From: Hymenobacter amundsenii
GTDB lineage: Bacteria > Bacteroidota > Bacteroidia > Cytophagales > Hymenobacteraceae
DNA: 64,000 nt
Direction of reading: 5' to 3'
Assembly: GCF_002204745.1 (NCBI RefSeq)
Contig: NZ_NIRR01000018.1
Coordinates: 1-64,000 of the forward strand
Below the pieces are notes generated by a model that searched no databases, was not told where the DNA came from, and saw nothing but the letters and a program-made list of their open reading frames with translations. A program made the translations under genes and the position numbers. Numbering within the stretch: position 1 is the first letter of the stretch; each line of letters opens with the position of its first letter. Below are positions 26,090 through 34,522 of the stretch, piece by piece.

Positions 26090-27561
26090 AATCGGATGGG
26101 TCGGTAGGTGAAGCGGGCGGATTCGAGGCGGCGCGACGTGTTCAGGCTCACGCTCACCTTCTCCCAGAGGTATTTGCGGTAATTGACCAGCTCCTTGCGG
26201 GCCGGGTCGAGGGCCAGCAGGTCGGCCACCCGGAAGCTGGCCGTGCGCTGCTCACTGCCGGCGCGGTCCAGAAAGCCGAGCCAGGCGCTGTACTGGTGGA
26301 AATACAAGTCGGGCCAGTCCAGACCGGGCAGCCGGTCGGGGTCGGGGCTGGCGCTACTGGCCAGCGGGTAGGTCTGGCCGTCCTGGTCGGCCGTCACCCC
26401 GAAATCGTAGAGCAGGTGCAGGCCGGCGCGGCTCTCCAGTCCGGCTTCGAACGCCGGGCTGGAGCCTTTGGCCAGGATGCCCGGCACGTGCCGGCGGCTG
26501 TTGTCGGCCGGGTCGGTGGCCACCACCATGTGCAGCGTGCCGGCGGCCGAGTCGATGGTGGTCTGGCCGGCCCCGATGCGCAGCTGGGCCCAGCTGGTGT
26601 CGAGGGTTTTGTTGAGCTCGTCGTCGGCCAGCGCCATTTTCAGCAAAAAGCCCCCGCCCAGCGCCGGGCTCAGGCGACCCGGCCCGGCCGTGCGCTCGAG
26701 GTAACCGGGCTCGGCCACCACGTCGCGTAGGCGACCGATGCGCACGCGGGGGCGCACGGGGTGGAACAGGAACATGAGCCCGAACAGCTTCTGCAGCGAC
26801 ACCAGGAATTCGCCCACGCCCATATCGGGCACGTGCTCGGCCAGGGCAAAGTCGGCGGGCAGCACCGGCACCGGGTCGTTGGGCGCGGCCAGCACCTCCA
26901 CGGCCCGGTCGGAGTAGCAGACCAGCTGCGCGGCGTCGGCCAGCCACTCCCCTTCTACCTGGTAGCCCAGGGCCCCAAACACGGCCCGCAGCAGGTACAC
27001 CAGGCGCGGGAACGGCACGATGGGGTACTGCCAGGCGGCGGGCGTGTTGGTGCGGTAGACCCCATTTCGGTAGTCATTTACCAAGCCTCCAGCCTGCTCA
27101 AATGGCTTGTTCTTACCGCCGTAGAACTGCGGGTGGTGCATGGTAGGCAGCGCGTAGGCCGCGGCATCGGGGCGCAGCTCCAGCAGCACCCGGCCCAGCT
27201 CGAGCTGGCGCAGGGTGCGGCCGGCGATGCGGGCCTGCAGGTCGGCCGCATCGGCGGCAAACGTGTAAGACCAGACGCGCTTTTGCTCGTCGGCTTCCTT
27301 GTAGAGCAGGCTGCCGCGCCGCCAGAGCACCTCATCGATGTAGCAATCGTAGGGCTCGGGGGCGATGGTTTCGCCCTGGGCGGCCCGCAGGTGCGGGAAG
27401 TTGAGCCGGCGCAGGTTGCCCGGCGTCCAGGGCACGGAAAACGAGTACGACGTGGTGCCGGGCACCGAGTCGAAGCGAAACAGCGGGCTCTGGATTTCGA
27501 GGCTGATGGTGGTGTTCTCGCTCAGGTCGAGCACCCCGGCGGCATTTTCAAAGCGGATCAT
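26086..27561 (-). CDS. Phage tail protein, unknown family
   Basis: 491 aa, beta-rich, starting MIRFENAAGVLDLSENTTIS. No motif recognised; the N-terminal 90 residues (SFSVPWTPGNLRRLNFP; PYDCYIDEVLWRRGSLLY) have the feel of tail-hub or tip proteins of Bacteroidota phages. It lies between a 653-aa SprB-repeat protein and the gp10-like gene, with four-base overlaps on both sides, so it is part of the tail module. Confidence 0.6.
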   Translation of the reverse strand: MIRFENAAGVLDLSENTTISLEIQSPLFRFDSVPGTTSYSFSVPWTPGNLRRLNFPHLRAAQGETIAPEPYDCYIDEVLWRRGSLLYKEADEQKRVWSYTFAADAADLQARIAGRTLRQLELGRVLLELRPDAAAYALPTMHHPQFYGGKNKPFEQAGGLVNDYRNGVYRTNTPAAWQYPIVPFPRLVYLLRAVFGALGYQVEGEWLADAAQLVCYSDRAVEVLAAPNDPVPVLPADFALAEHVPDMGVGEFLVSLQKLFGLMFLFHPVRPRVRIGRLRDVVAEPGYLERTAGPGRLSPALGGGFLLKMALADDELNKTLDTSWAQLRIGAGQTTIDSAAGTLHMVVATDPADNSRRHVPGILAKGSSPAFEAGLESRAGLHLLYDFGVTADQDGQTYPLASSASPDPDRLPGLDWPDLYFHQYSAWLGFLDRAGSEQRTASFRVADLLALDPARKELVNYRKYLWEKVSVSLNTSRRLESARFTYRPIRL

Positions 27562-29519
27562 AAGCGGCCGGATTCAGGGCCCACGGCGGCCGGGGTGGTG
27601 CCAGCGGGCGTGGGGGGCAGGTAGGGCGTGAACTGCTGCTCGATGGGCAGCACGAACTCCACTTCCAGCGTGGGCACGGTTTTGCCGTCGTCGAGCAGAT
27701 TCACGGTTTTGGTTTTCAAGTAGCCAGCCAGCCACCGGCCGCTATTGAGCAGCAGCACCCGACGGCTGAGCAGCAGCTCCTGCAGGGCCAGCATGGCCGC
27801 CGAACCCAGGGCCACGCCGCTGGCCAGCTTGAGCACTGGCTTGAGCTCCCGCTCCAGCACGGCCGTGTCGCCCACCAGCGGGTCGTAGGCGAGCGAGCGG
27901 GTGAGTTCCACCTGCTCGCCGCTCAACTCGGCATCGTGCTGGGCTTCGCCGGTGGCCACAAACGTATTCATGCCACCGAGGCTATTGGCGTAGAGCAGGT
28001 AGCGCCGAAACGGCTTCACCCGGCGGTCGAGCACGTAGCGGCGGGTCTCGCTGAGGCCGTTGCCCTCACCGTCGACGATGTCCACTTGCCAGTCGACCAG
28101 CAAGCGGCTGCTGGCGGGCGTGAGCTGGGCCGCCACGAGTTGCGCGTACCCCACGCCAAAGCAGAATACCTCGAACCGGGCCACGTCCAGCACACGGTGC
28201 ATGGTGCCGACCTGGCTGCTGCCATCAGTGAAATTGAGGCGAAACCGACAGCTGATCTGCGCGGTGGCAGCCAGGCTCTGGAAATACAGAAACTCGGGCT
28301 GGTCGGCAAATACCGCCTTGTCGTTGGCATCCCACGTCAGAAATGGAAAGCGGCCAGGCTGGTAGGAGTTGAACCAGGTGCGAGCCGCCGCTTCGGCGCT
28401 GCTCAGCCCGCCGAGCAGGGCGTAATGCTGCACCAGGTCGGTGGCGACGCTGCGAACCGGCGGCTCGCCCGAGAGCTGTGCATGGCGCAGGTAAAAGCGC
28501 CGAAATAGCGCCGTGGCCCGCTCCCCTACCGGCCCGGTGGCGGGCGGCACGTGGTAGGCCAACTCGGGGGCCAGCAGCTCCTGCACCTGAAACGTGGTGC
28601 GGCCGGCGCGGTCGGCCGGCTGCTCCAGCTCGGTACCCACCGGCTCAAACACCCCGCTTAAATAGTCGCGCTCCACCAGCACCTGGCACGCGAACGTGAG
28701 GCCGGGCAAGGTACTGGGGTCGGCACGGTAGTCATCGCCGGCATCGAGGGGCAGAGCGATGGGGTTGCGTACGAAGTAGTAGCGAAACTCGCTCGCCCCG
28801 ACGACTACCGTGGTCTGGCAGCCCAGCGAGTCGGTGATGGTGCACGCGTAGGTGCCGTCGGCCAGGTCGGAGCGAGTATTGGTCGTCTGGGCCGGGTCAT
28901 CGTCCCAGGCATAGGTGTAGGGAGCCGTGCCGCCCGACACGCGCAGCGTCACGAGCTGATCGGTTTTGTCAATCACGACCTCGATGCGCGTGTTCTGGCC
29001 CACCGTAACCGGCAGCAGCAGCTGGGCCCCGCTTTCGTGGCGGATCGTAACGGTGTAGTTGCCGGCCACCAGCTGGTCGCGGTCGGCGGTGGTAGCTCCG
29101 TCGCTCCAGCTGTAGGTGTAAATGCCGGCGGGCGAGTCGGCGCTTAGCTCCAGCTCCACGATGCCGCCGGCCGCGCCGAAGCACTTGTTGTCGGTGACGG
29201 TGGCCGTGGCCACGATGGTGTGCGGGTCGGTGGTGAAGCCACCCACCCCATCGTGGAAGTAGCCAGTACGCGTGGGGCCCTGCACCGTGAAATGAAACTC
29301 GAAATCAGTGGCCAGCGACAGGTTTTCGGGCGGGGCCTCGCCGGTGCTGGTCTCCTGGGTGTAGGAGCCGCCGGCGGGGAAGGCCGTAAACACGACCTGC
29401 AGCGTGTCGGTATCGAAATCGTAGCGGTCGGCGCCGTAGTAGTTACCGAACGACTGGTCGTAATCCCGGTCGCCGAAGCTGCCGTTGGGCCGCCATTCCT
29501 GGAGAAGTGTAATCAGCAT
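27558..29519 (-). CDS. Phage tail protein with SprB-like repeats
   Basis: 653 aa. Residues about 105-255 hold two tandem repeats of the SprB type (GIYTYSWSDGATTADRDQL, then GGTAPYTYAWDDDPAQT with GTYACTITDSLGCQ), a beta module best known from Bacteroidota surface adhesins. The remaining 400 residues are beta-rich with no recognised family. It is probably a tail-tip component that contacts the host surface. It ends with a four-base overlap onto the 491-aa gene. Confidence 0.7.
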   Translation of the reverse strand: MLITLLQEWRPNGSFGDRDYDQSFGNYYGADRYDFDTDTLQVVFTAFPAGGSYTQETSTGEAPPENLSLATDFEFHFTVQGPTRTGYFHDGVGGFTTDPHTIVATATVTDNKCFGAAGGIVELELSADSPAGIYTYSWSDGATTADRDQLVAGNYTVTIRHESGAQLLLPVTVGQNTRIEVVIDKTDQLVTLRVSGGTAPYTYAWDDDPAQTTNTRSDLADGTYACTITDSLGCQTTVVVGASEFRYYFVRNPIALPLDAGDDYRADPSTLPGLTFACQVLVERDYLSGVFEPVGTELEQPADRAGRTTFQVQELLAPELAYHVPPATGPVGERATALFRRFYLRHAQLSGEPPVRSVATDLVQHYALLGGLSSAEAAARTWFNSYQPGRFPFLTWDANDKAVFADQPEFLYFQSLAATAQISCRFRLNFTDGSSQVGTMHRVLDVARFEVFCFGVGYAQLVAAQLTPASSRLLVDWQVDIVDGEGNGLSETRRYVLDRRVKPFRRYLLYANSLGGMNTFVATGEAQHDAELSGEQVELTRSLAYDPLVGDTAVLERELKPVLKLASGVALGSAAMLALQELLLSRRVLLLNSGRWLAGYLKTKTVNLLDDGKTVPTLEVEFVLPIEQQFTPYLPPTPAGTTPAAVGPESGRL

Positions 29520-29522
29520 GGC

Positions 29523-30071
29523 TTAGGAAGAGAAGGCCGCCGGGTTGTAGGCCAGCGCGGCCGTGGCGGGGTTGGTGAAATCAAAATCGAAGCGCGTGCC
29601 GTACCAGGTGCCGTCGCCGACCGGGCCGATGGTGTCGGCCGTGATGGACTTCTCGTCGACGCGCACCTTCACCTGGCCGGCCAGCGCGTGCAGCACGGCG
29701 GCCATGATCTGCTCGCCGGTCTGCTCCGAGGCATCAATGGCGACTTCGACCTGGTCTTGGTCCTTGGGGTTGGCGATTTTCTGGAACACGTAGAAGGCCC
29801 CCGACCGGCGGCGCTGCTTGTGGTCGCCGCCGTTGTCGAGGTACTGGGTGTGGCAGCTTTCGACCACCAGCACCTGGGAAGTCGCGCCGGGTTTGTAGTA
29901 GCGGCCGAGCATGTTCTCGGTCATTTCGGCCAGATCCACTATTTTCTGGAACGGGTCGATGCTGACCACCACGCGGGCGAAGCGGACCACGGCGGGCGTG
30001 TGCTGAATAAGCTGGTGGCGCGTGGCCAGGTCGCGGAACAGGGCGACGTACTGGGAGTGACGGAGTAGCAT
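29523..30071 (-). CDS. Hypothetical phage protein (tail module)
   Basis: 182 aa, starting MLLRHSQYVALFRDLATRHQ. Mixed fold, no signal peptide or membrane segment, and an FDFDFTNPATA strand near the C-terminus. Its position (after a 269-aa protein and before the SprB-repeat tail protein) suits a structural or head-tail completion protein. No family recognised. Confidence 0.6.
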   Translation of the reverse strand: MLLRHSQYVALFRDLATRHQLIQHTPAVVRFARVVVSIDPFQKIVDLAEMTENMLGRYYKPGATSQVLVVESCHTQYLDNGGDHKQRRRSGAFYVFQKIANPKDQDQVEVAIDASEQTGEQIMAAVLHALAGQVKVRVDEKSITADTIGPVGDGTWYGTRFDFDFTNPATAALAYNPAAFSS

Positions 30072-30880
30072 TAGCGGGCAGTTTGGTGTTTGCGGGCCTC
30101 GCGGGCCCGGTCGTTCATTTCAGCCAGGATGGTGCGCAGGTGCTGGCCAGCAGTTTGCTCCAGCGGCCCGAACGCGCCGCCCGAAAGCTGGCGCAGCACC
30201 CGGCCCCAGTCGCCTTTCTCCTGGGCCGCGGTGGTGTTGTCGGCCGCGTCGAACACGTCGGGGTAGTCGGCCTGCAGCTGGGCCCGGCAGCCGCGGTACC
30301 AGAGCATGATGCTGAGCTTATCGGTGTCGGCCACGTGACGCAGCCGGTGCGCGTAGTGGGCCACGTTGTGCTCGTTGAAGGGCTGGCGGGCGTCGCCGTT
30401 CCAGTCGGGCTGACCCGGGCCCACACCGGCGCGGGCCGGGCGGTAGAGAGCGGCCAAGAAGTGGTCGAGCGCCTCGGGCGACTTGCGCAGGGCGTACTGG
30501 CAGAAGTAGGTGTCGGCGAACATGAACTCGCCGAAGCGCACGCCGCTCAGCGCGTCGCCGGGGCCAGTAAAGGCGCGGTCCTTACGCGGCGTGGTCTTGG
30601 CTGGCTGGTGCAGTTCGGGCAGCAGCTGGCGGGTGAGGTGGTGCTCGTCGGAAAAAACGAAGTCGGTGAGGCCGTAGAGGCCTTTTACCTGCACCTCGGG
30701 CAACTCGATGAGCAGTTCTATTTCGGCCCCGGTAATAACGCTGAGCAGGCGCAGGCGGGTGGGCCAGAACTCGGCCGGGCCATAGAGCACGCGCACCACG
30801 TCGGCGAGCTGGGCGCGGGTGAGTTCGTTCCAGGTGCTGGCCGGAGCGAACTGCCGGCCCCAGATGTCGAGACGTTCCAT
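30071..30880 (-). CDS. Hypothetical phage protein, first gene of the tail operon
   Basis: 269 aa, helical, rich in Arg/Leu/Ala with several Trp (MERLDIWGRQFAPASTWNEL). No family recognised. The ATG at 30880 lies 5 bases below a phage promoter (30885-30919) and heads a run of closely coupled tail genes extending to the resolvase. It overlaps the next gene by one base. Confidence 0.6.
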   Translation of the reverse strand: MERLDIWGRQFAPASTWNELTRAQLADVVRVLYGPAEFWPTRLRLLSVITGAEIELLIELPEVQVKGLYGLTDFVFSDEHHLTRQLLPELHQPAKTTPRKDRAFTGPGDALSGVRFGEFMFADTYFCQYALRKSPEALDHFLAALYRPARAGVGPGQPDWNGDARQPFNEHNVAHYAHRLRHVADTDKLSIMLWYRGCRAQLQADYPDVFDAADNTTAAQEKGDWGRVLRQLSGGAFGPLEQTAGQHLRTILAEMNDRAREARKHQTAR

Positions 30881-30884
30881 GCAG

Positions 30885-30919
30885 CAAAACTGCCGATGGC
30901 TGCCTCGGGTAGAAAGGAC
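30885..30919 (-). promoter_or_regulatory. Phage late-type promoter motif, copy 3 (tail operon)
   Basis: GTCCTTT, 20 bases ending in GG, then CAGTTTTG; the ATG at 30880 follows after four bases. Confidence 0.75.
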
Positions 30920-30920
30920 A

Positions 30921-30950
30921 CAAAAAAGCCCCCGGCGGGTTGCCGGGGGC
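30921..30950 (-). terminator. Terminator upstream of the tail operon
   Basis: A perfect 9-bp stem GCCCCCGGC/GCCGGGGGC with a T6 run that leads directly into the tail promoter. It ends the amidoligase transcript. Confidence 0.85.
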
Positions 30951-30955
30951 GATGA

Positions 30956-31060
30956 TTACATCATATGCTGCCAGAGCCACTTTAGCCCTAGCCATGCTAT
31001 TATTAGCGCGGCCAAGCCCAACGCGGCCAGCATCAGGCCGCCGAGGATGCGTTGGCCCAA
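30956..31060 (-). CDS. Possible 34-aa membrane peptide
   Basis: From a TTG at 31060, 34 residues with one strong membrane helix (LAALGLAALIIAWLGLKWLW) ending five bases before a terminator. The frame, hydrophobicity and terminator support it; the start codon is weak. It could be a holin-like or toxin-like peptide. Confidence 0.35.
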   Translation of the reverse strand: MGQRILGGLMLAALGLAALIIAWLGLKWLWQHMM

Positions 31061-31088
31061 GTTAGGCCAGCCATGCGGTCGTAGCGGC

Positions 31089-31322
31089 TCATGGCGCCAG
31101 CGTCAGGAAGCCACCGGCCACCAAGTCGTCGATGAAGTTGAGGGCGTTGTCGGTGCGGACCATAGTACCGTTCTGCATCTGGCAGCGCCGGGCGTATTCC
31201 TCCATGAAATCCTCGGGCCCTACGGTAGGGGCCCACTTTTGTGAATCGTCGCGCAGGGCCAGTACCAGGCCCCACGCGGAAGGGGCCGTTACCTGGCCCC
31301 CTCCGAGTAGTTCGTATGTCAT
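31089..31322 (-). CDS. 77-aa partner of the amidoligase, unknown
   Basis: A soluble, acidic 77-aa protein (MTYELLGGGQVTAPSAWGL...DDLVAGGFLTLAP) with no recognised family. Its ATG shares one base with the stop of the amidoligase gene, so the two are made together. It could be the amidoligase's protein substrate or regulator; that is inference from context only. A longer in-frame extension upstream is antisense-like and overlaps the amidoligase, so it is not used. Confidence 0.6.
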   Translation of the reverse strand: MTYELLGGGQVTAPSAWGLVLALRDDSQKWAPTVGPEDFMEEYARRCQMQNGTMVRTDNALNFIDDLVAGGFLTLAP

Positions 31323-32296
31323 TAGGCAGTTTGCAGGGCCGCTTGGCGGCGGGTGTAGTAGGTGGCGATATCGCGCTGGTTGAAGGTAGTAAATTCGGCT
31401 ACGGGCAGGCTGGGCGTTACCAGGCGCTGGGCCGAGTAGTCGATCAGGTTGTTGAGCAATTTCACCCAAAAGCTGATTTTTTCAAAGTCGGTGCTGGCGC
31501 TGTGCTGGCGAAATTCTACTGTGCCGTGGCGGAAGAAGCTCTGCATGTTCACCTTGTGGTAGCGGTTGCCGGCGTTGGCGGCGGTGCTCAGCTCCTGGGT
31601 GGTGGTAGCGGCCAGGATGGCCCGCTCGGCGGTGGCCAGCGCCCGGCCCCGGCGCAGGCTCTGGCAGTAGGTGTTGTTGCTGCCCCGGCGGCTGGCGGGC
31701 ATCAGGCGGTCGATGGTGGGCTCCAGGACCAGGTAGTTGCGGAATACCTGCCGCAGGTGCTCGATGCTCAGGTCGCGGGCGCCGAAGTGTACGTGCAGGC
31801 CGCAGGAGCGGTTTACGCGGGCGCCGCAGTTGCGTAGGGCGCGGCAGGCGCGGGCTAGGTCGTCGAGGCCGTCGCAGCCTTGTAGTACCGGGCTTACCAG
31901 TTCGAAAGCGTCGGCGCCGCTTACGCTGCCGTCGCTTACTATTTTCCAGTGGGGTCGGGCGGCGTGGTTGTAGCCCTCGGCTTCGGCCTCCAGGCCCTGG
32001 GCCCGCAGCTCGGCCAGCAGCGTGGCGCGGGGTACGCCGTAGGCCTCTATTTCTACCCCGAAGGTGCGGGTGAAGCGGGCGGGCTGGAAAGCGGCCAGCG
32101 CCGGGGCGGCAGCGGGCGTTACCAGGGCCCGGGTGGCGCGGGTGGCGACCCAGGCGGCGTACACGTTCTGGGCGAAGCCGTAGCCTACGCTCATCAGCGT
32201 GGCTACTTCGCGGCGGCTCAGGCCCAGGGCGAAGAGCTGCTGCATCTTCCAGGTTTTGGTGGTTCCGGTAGTGGCGAGGATTTGGGCGGTCGTCAT
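31322..32296 (-). CDS. Amidoligase-family enzyme (COOH-NH2 ligase)
   Basis: A 324-aa ATP-dependent ligase of the amidoligase (Amidoligase_2) family related to glutamate-cysteine ligase. The signatures are TFGVEIEAYG (near 80), WKIVSDGSV...FELVSPVLQG (near 120), CGLHVHFGARDLS (near 165) and NMQSFFRHGTVEFRQHSAS (near 255). An N-terminal helical segment (about 15-60, LGLSRREVATLMSVG) looks like a helix-turn-helix. Family members in phages are thought to form amide or peptide bonds on small molecules or peptide tags; the substrate here is unknown. The start MTTAQILAT at 32296 is preferred to 16 codons further up. Confidence 0.85.
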   Translation of the reverse strand: MTTAQILATTGTTKTWKMQQLFALGLSRREVATLMSVGYGFAQNVYAAWVATRATRALVTPAAAPALAAFQPARFTRTFGVEIEAYGVPRATLLAELRAQGLEAEAEGYNHAARPHWKIVSDGSVSGADAFELVSPVLQGCDGLDDLARACRALRNCGARVNRSCGLHVHFGARDLSIEHLRQVFRNYLVLEPTIDRLMPASRRGSNNTYCQSLRRGRALATAERAILAATTTQELSTAANAGNRYHKVNMQSFFRHGTVEFRQHSASTDFEKISFWVKLLNNLIDYSAQRLVTPSLPVAEFTTFNQRDIATYYTRRQAALQTA

Positions 32297-32445
32297 ATCG
32301 TAGTGCGTTGTTAGCGTTCCGTTTAGGTGATACAAACAACGCATCCTTTTCCGCCCCTATCAAGTTAAAACACTTGTTTTTGAGTGTATTAGCGCAGATT
32401 CCATGCACGGTACAACCGCCCGACTGGCAGGGTGCAATAGGGCAC

Positions 32446-32480
32446 GAGAAAGCCCCGGCTGGTGGGCCGGGGCTCTCGCG
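32446..32480 (-). terminator. Terminator after the 93-aa gene
   Basis: Stem AGCCCCGG/CCGGGGCT with flanking GAGA/TCTC pairing, 21 bases past the stop at 32501. The 120 bases between here and the amidoligase are AT-richer and may hold its own promoter. Confidence 0.65.
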
Positions 32481-32500
32481 TAGGGTGTGTGAAAGGGCGC

Positions 32501-32782
32501 TTATTCGAGTTCAATGATACGCTTTTCCAGCCCGGCAATTACCTGCAGCAGCTGCTGCTCTAAGTTGCTGAGCGGGCCCAGGGCCATCAGACCGTAGGCC
32601 CCGAGTATCTCCAGACCTTCGATGGTACTGACGAACACCGGGTCGGCTTTGGGCTGGCGTGGCGGCGGGCTGGATTCTTCCTGCTTATCCGCCTGCTCAC
32701 CAATATCCGAGCGCCAGCCGTCGCCAGTGCCATTGGGGTCCTCGTCCTCGCGGCCGAAGCCGATGGGTTTGTTCTTCGCCAT
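32501..32782 (-). CDS. Hypothetical phage protein
   Basis: 93 aa: charged, Gly/Asp-rich N-terminus (MAKNKPIGFGREDEDPNGTG), a Pro-rich stretch and a C-terminal amphipathic helix (LSNLEQQLLQVIAGLEKRII). No family recognised. The ATG at 32782 is preferred to one 14 codons upstream that begins a Cys-rich stretch. It stands alone between two terminators. Confidence 0.5.
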   Translation of the reverse strand: MAKNKPIGFGREDEDPNGTGDGWRSDIGEQADKQEESSPPPRQPKADPVFVSTIEGLEILGAYGLMALGPLSNLEQQLLQVIAGLEKRIIELE

Positions 32783-32954
32783 AATACAGCAGTCGTGGCA
32801 AGCCGGGGTAATCGCTGCGAACACCAGTAAACTCTTCCGAGCACCTTAGCATACGGGTCATGCTCCCGCTCTACACCCCGGCCGTATGACGACGGCCGAA
32901 GTGCTCGGATTGTGATTTTATTGGTAGTTCGCGGGGCGAAGGTAGGCAACGAAA

Positions 32955-32981
32955 CTGCCCCGGCCAGCACGGCCAGGGCAG
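32955..32981 (-). terminator. Terminator of the portal-lysis operon
   Basis: An 11-bp stem with one G-T pair (CTGCCCTGGCC/GGCCGGGGCAG) six bases past the spanin stop, followed by a short T-rich stretch. Confidence 0.6.
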
Positions 32982-32986
32982 AAATT

Positions 32987-33391
32987 TTACGTGCGCCAGG
33001 GCTTGAGCCAGAGCACCAAGCCTACGATGGCCACGATGACGGCCGCCGTGGTGAGCTGGCGGCCGGTGATGCCCTGCTGCACCGACACGTCGGAGTCGGT
33101 GTTGCCCACGTTCTTCAGCTTCACTTTGCCGCTGGCCGGGGCGTTGACGTTGGCCAGCGCCTGGGTCTGGGCGGCGGTCCAGCGCTCGACCTGTTTGGCC
33201 GAGGCCTGCGCCGGCGGCGGCACTAGGTACGCCGGCAGTTTGGCCAGCTCCTGCAGCGAGTCGGGGTTGGCCGGGCGCAGCAGCACCGGCACATCGCGGG
33301 TGGCCACGCAGCCAGCAGCCAGCCAGAAGATAAGCAGCACGGCGGCAATTAGTGCCCAGTCGCGGAAGCAGAGTCCTTTCAGCGGATTCAT
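32987..33391 (-). CDS. Candidate unimolecular spanin (u-spanin)
   Basis: 134 aa. The N-terminus is a lipoprotein signal (FWLAAGCVATRD, lipobox LAAGC near residue 28); the middle is polar, Ala/Gln-rich and about 75 residues long; the C-terminus is a transmembrane helix (TTAAVIVAIVGLVLWLKPW). This outer-membrane-lipid plus inner-membrane-anchor topology is that of u-spanins such as T1 gp11, which fuse the two membranes in the last step of lysis. It follows the endolysin with an ATGA overlap and closes the lysis cassette. Identity rests on topology and context. Confidence 0.7.
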   Translation of the reverse strand: MNPLKGLCFRDWALIAAVLLIFWLAAGCVATRDVPVLLRPANPDSLQELAKLPAYLVPPPAQASAKQVERWTAAQTQALANVNAPASGKVKLKNVGNTDSDVSVQQGITGRQLTTAAVIVAIVGLVLWLKPWRT

Positions 33392-33945
33392 ACAAGCGGG
33401 GCTGAAACGTTACCACCCGGCACGCCCAGGGCGCGGGCCGCAACCAGGAACCGAGCCTCCCGGTCGGCCAGCCCATTTACTCCTCCGTTGATGGAGCGGG
33501 TGATGCCGATGAACTTGTTCTGATCGGCCAGCGCGTTCAGGTTGCGCGAACTCCAGTACCAGCCGGCCGACAGGGCCGCGAACTGGGGCGATTCGAGCAG
33601 CAGCGGGTTGGCGCACAAGTCGACCCCGAAGGCCCGGCCCAGGGCCCCGTAGTTGGTGCGGCCGGTAATCTGGATCAGGCCGCGCCCCCGGAAGCGGACC
33701 CCGTCGCCGGGCTGGACATTGCCCAGGTCGCGGCGGCCCTCGTAGGCGACTCCGGAGGCGTACTCGCGCACGGCGTTGAAGCCGCAGCTTTCGTGGCCGA
33801 TCTGGGCCAGGAAGTGGGCCACCCGGAGCGGCGTGCTGATGCCGTAGCGCGTGAGCGTGGCGTTGATGGGGCCGAGGAAGCGGTCGGCCTCGGCAGCTGA
33901 GCAGCCCGTTACGGCCGCCATCAGCTGAGTTTTGGTCAATTGCAT
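33388..33945 (-). CDS. Endolysin, glycoside hydrolase family 19-like
   Basis: A 185-aa peptidoglycan hydrolase of the GH19/chitinase class I fold used by many phages. The catalytic glutamate is in HFLAQIGHESCGF (near residue 52); the downstream RFRGRGLIQITGRTNYGALG block is the family hallmark. No signal peptide, so release depends on the holin directly upstream. Overlaps the spanin candidate by four bases. Confidence 0.9.
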   Translation of the reverse strand: MQLTKTQLMAAVTGCSAAEADRFLGPINATLTRYGISTPLRVAHFLAQIGHESCGFNAVREYASGVAYEGRRDLGNVQPGDGVRFRGRGLIQITGRTNYGALGRAFGVDLCANPLLLESPQFAALSAGWYWSSRNLNALADQNKFIGITRSINGGVNGLADREARFLVAARALGVPGGNVSAPLV

Positions 33946-33955
33946 TGCACTGGTT

Positions 33956-34522
33956 TTAAGTGGAAACGTCGCAGTTGGGAAGCGGCTCGGGCGGCAGCTC
34001 AGGCAGGACCTGAGCGGACTGGGCTTCGGCCGTGATGGTCACCCCATCGACGACCATGGCCCCGGTTTCGCCGGGCGGGATTTTGGAGCGAAACGAGCCG
34101 GTTTCCTCCCAGTCGGTCATGCCCTGGCGCAGGAAGGCAGGCAGCGGCAGGCCCCGGCCACCGAGGCCGCGCAGGTTCTCGTCGATGGACTTGACCTCGA
34201 TGATGAGAATGAAGAAGTAGATGGCTCCTTTGAAGCCGATGGCCAGGGCGGGCGCGAAGGGCAGCAGCTGCCCGTCGATTTGAATGGAGCTCAGCACGTG
34301 AGCTACCACGATGCCCACGCTGTAGTCGCGCAGCTTGATGAACATCTGGCGCATTCCCCGCGAATGAAACCGGCCCTGCCGGAAGCTGCGGGCCATGCCC
34401 AGCATCGTATCGAGCAGGAACATCACCATGAGGAACGCCAGCGCGTTCCAGTCGGAGAAGATGTACTTCTGGAACAACTGGCCGCACTTGAGCAGCACGT
34501 CGATGGGGGTAACAAGCAGCAT
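33956..34522 (-). CDS. Phage holin family protein
   Basis: A 188-aa membrane protein with three to four hydrophobic segments (NALAFLMVMFLLDTMLGMA near 27-45; YSVGIVVAHVLSS near 68; LAIGFKGAIYFFILIIEV near 93-110) and a hydrophilic tail, matching the holin class of the toxin-secretion/phage-lysis type common in Bacteroidota prophages. It starts the lysis cassette, 10 bases before the endolysin, and overlaps the 338-aa gene by one base. Confidence 0.85.
   Translation of the reverse strand: MLLVTPIDVLLKCGQLFQKYIFSDWNALAFLMVMFLLDTMLGMARSFRQGRFHSRGMRQMFIKLRDYSVGIVVAHVLSSIQIDGQLLPFAPALAIGFKGAIYFFILIIEVKSIDENLRGLGGRGLPLPAFLRQGMTDWEETGSFRSKIPPGETGAMVVDGVTITAEAQSAQVLPELPPEPLPNCDVST

Noticed and set aside
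27936-28508. Plus-strand open frame within the SprB-repeat gene
   Set aside because: GC-rich coding sequence leaves long antisense frames; no start signal or motif.
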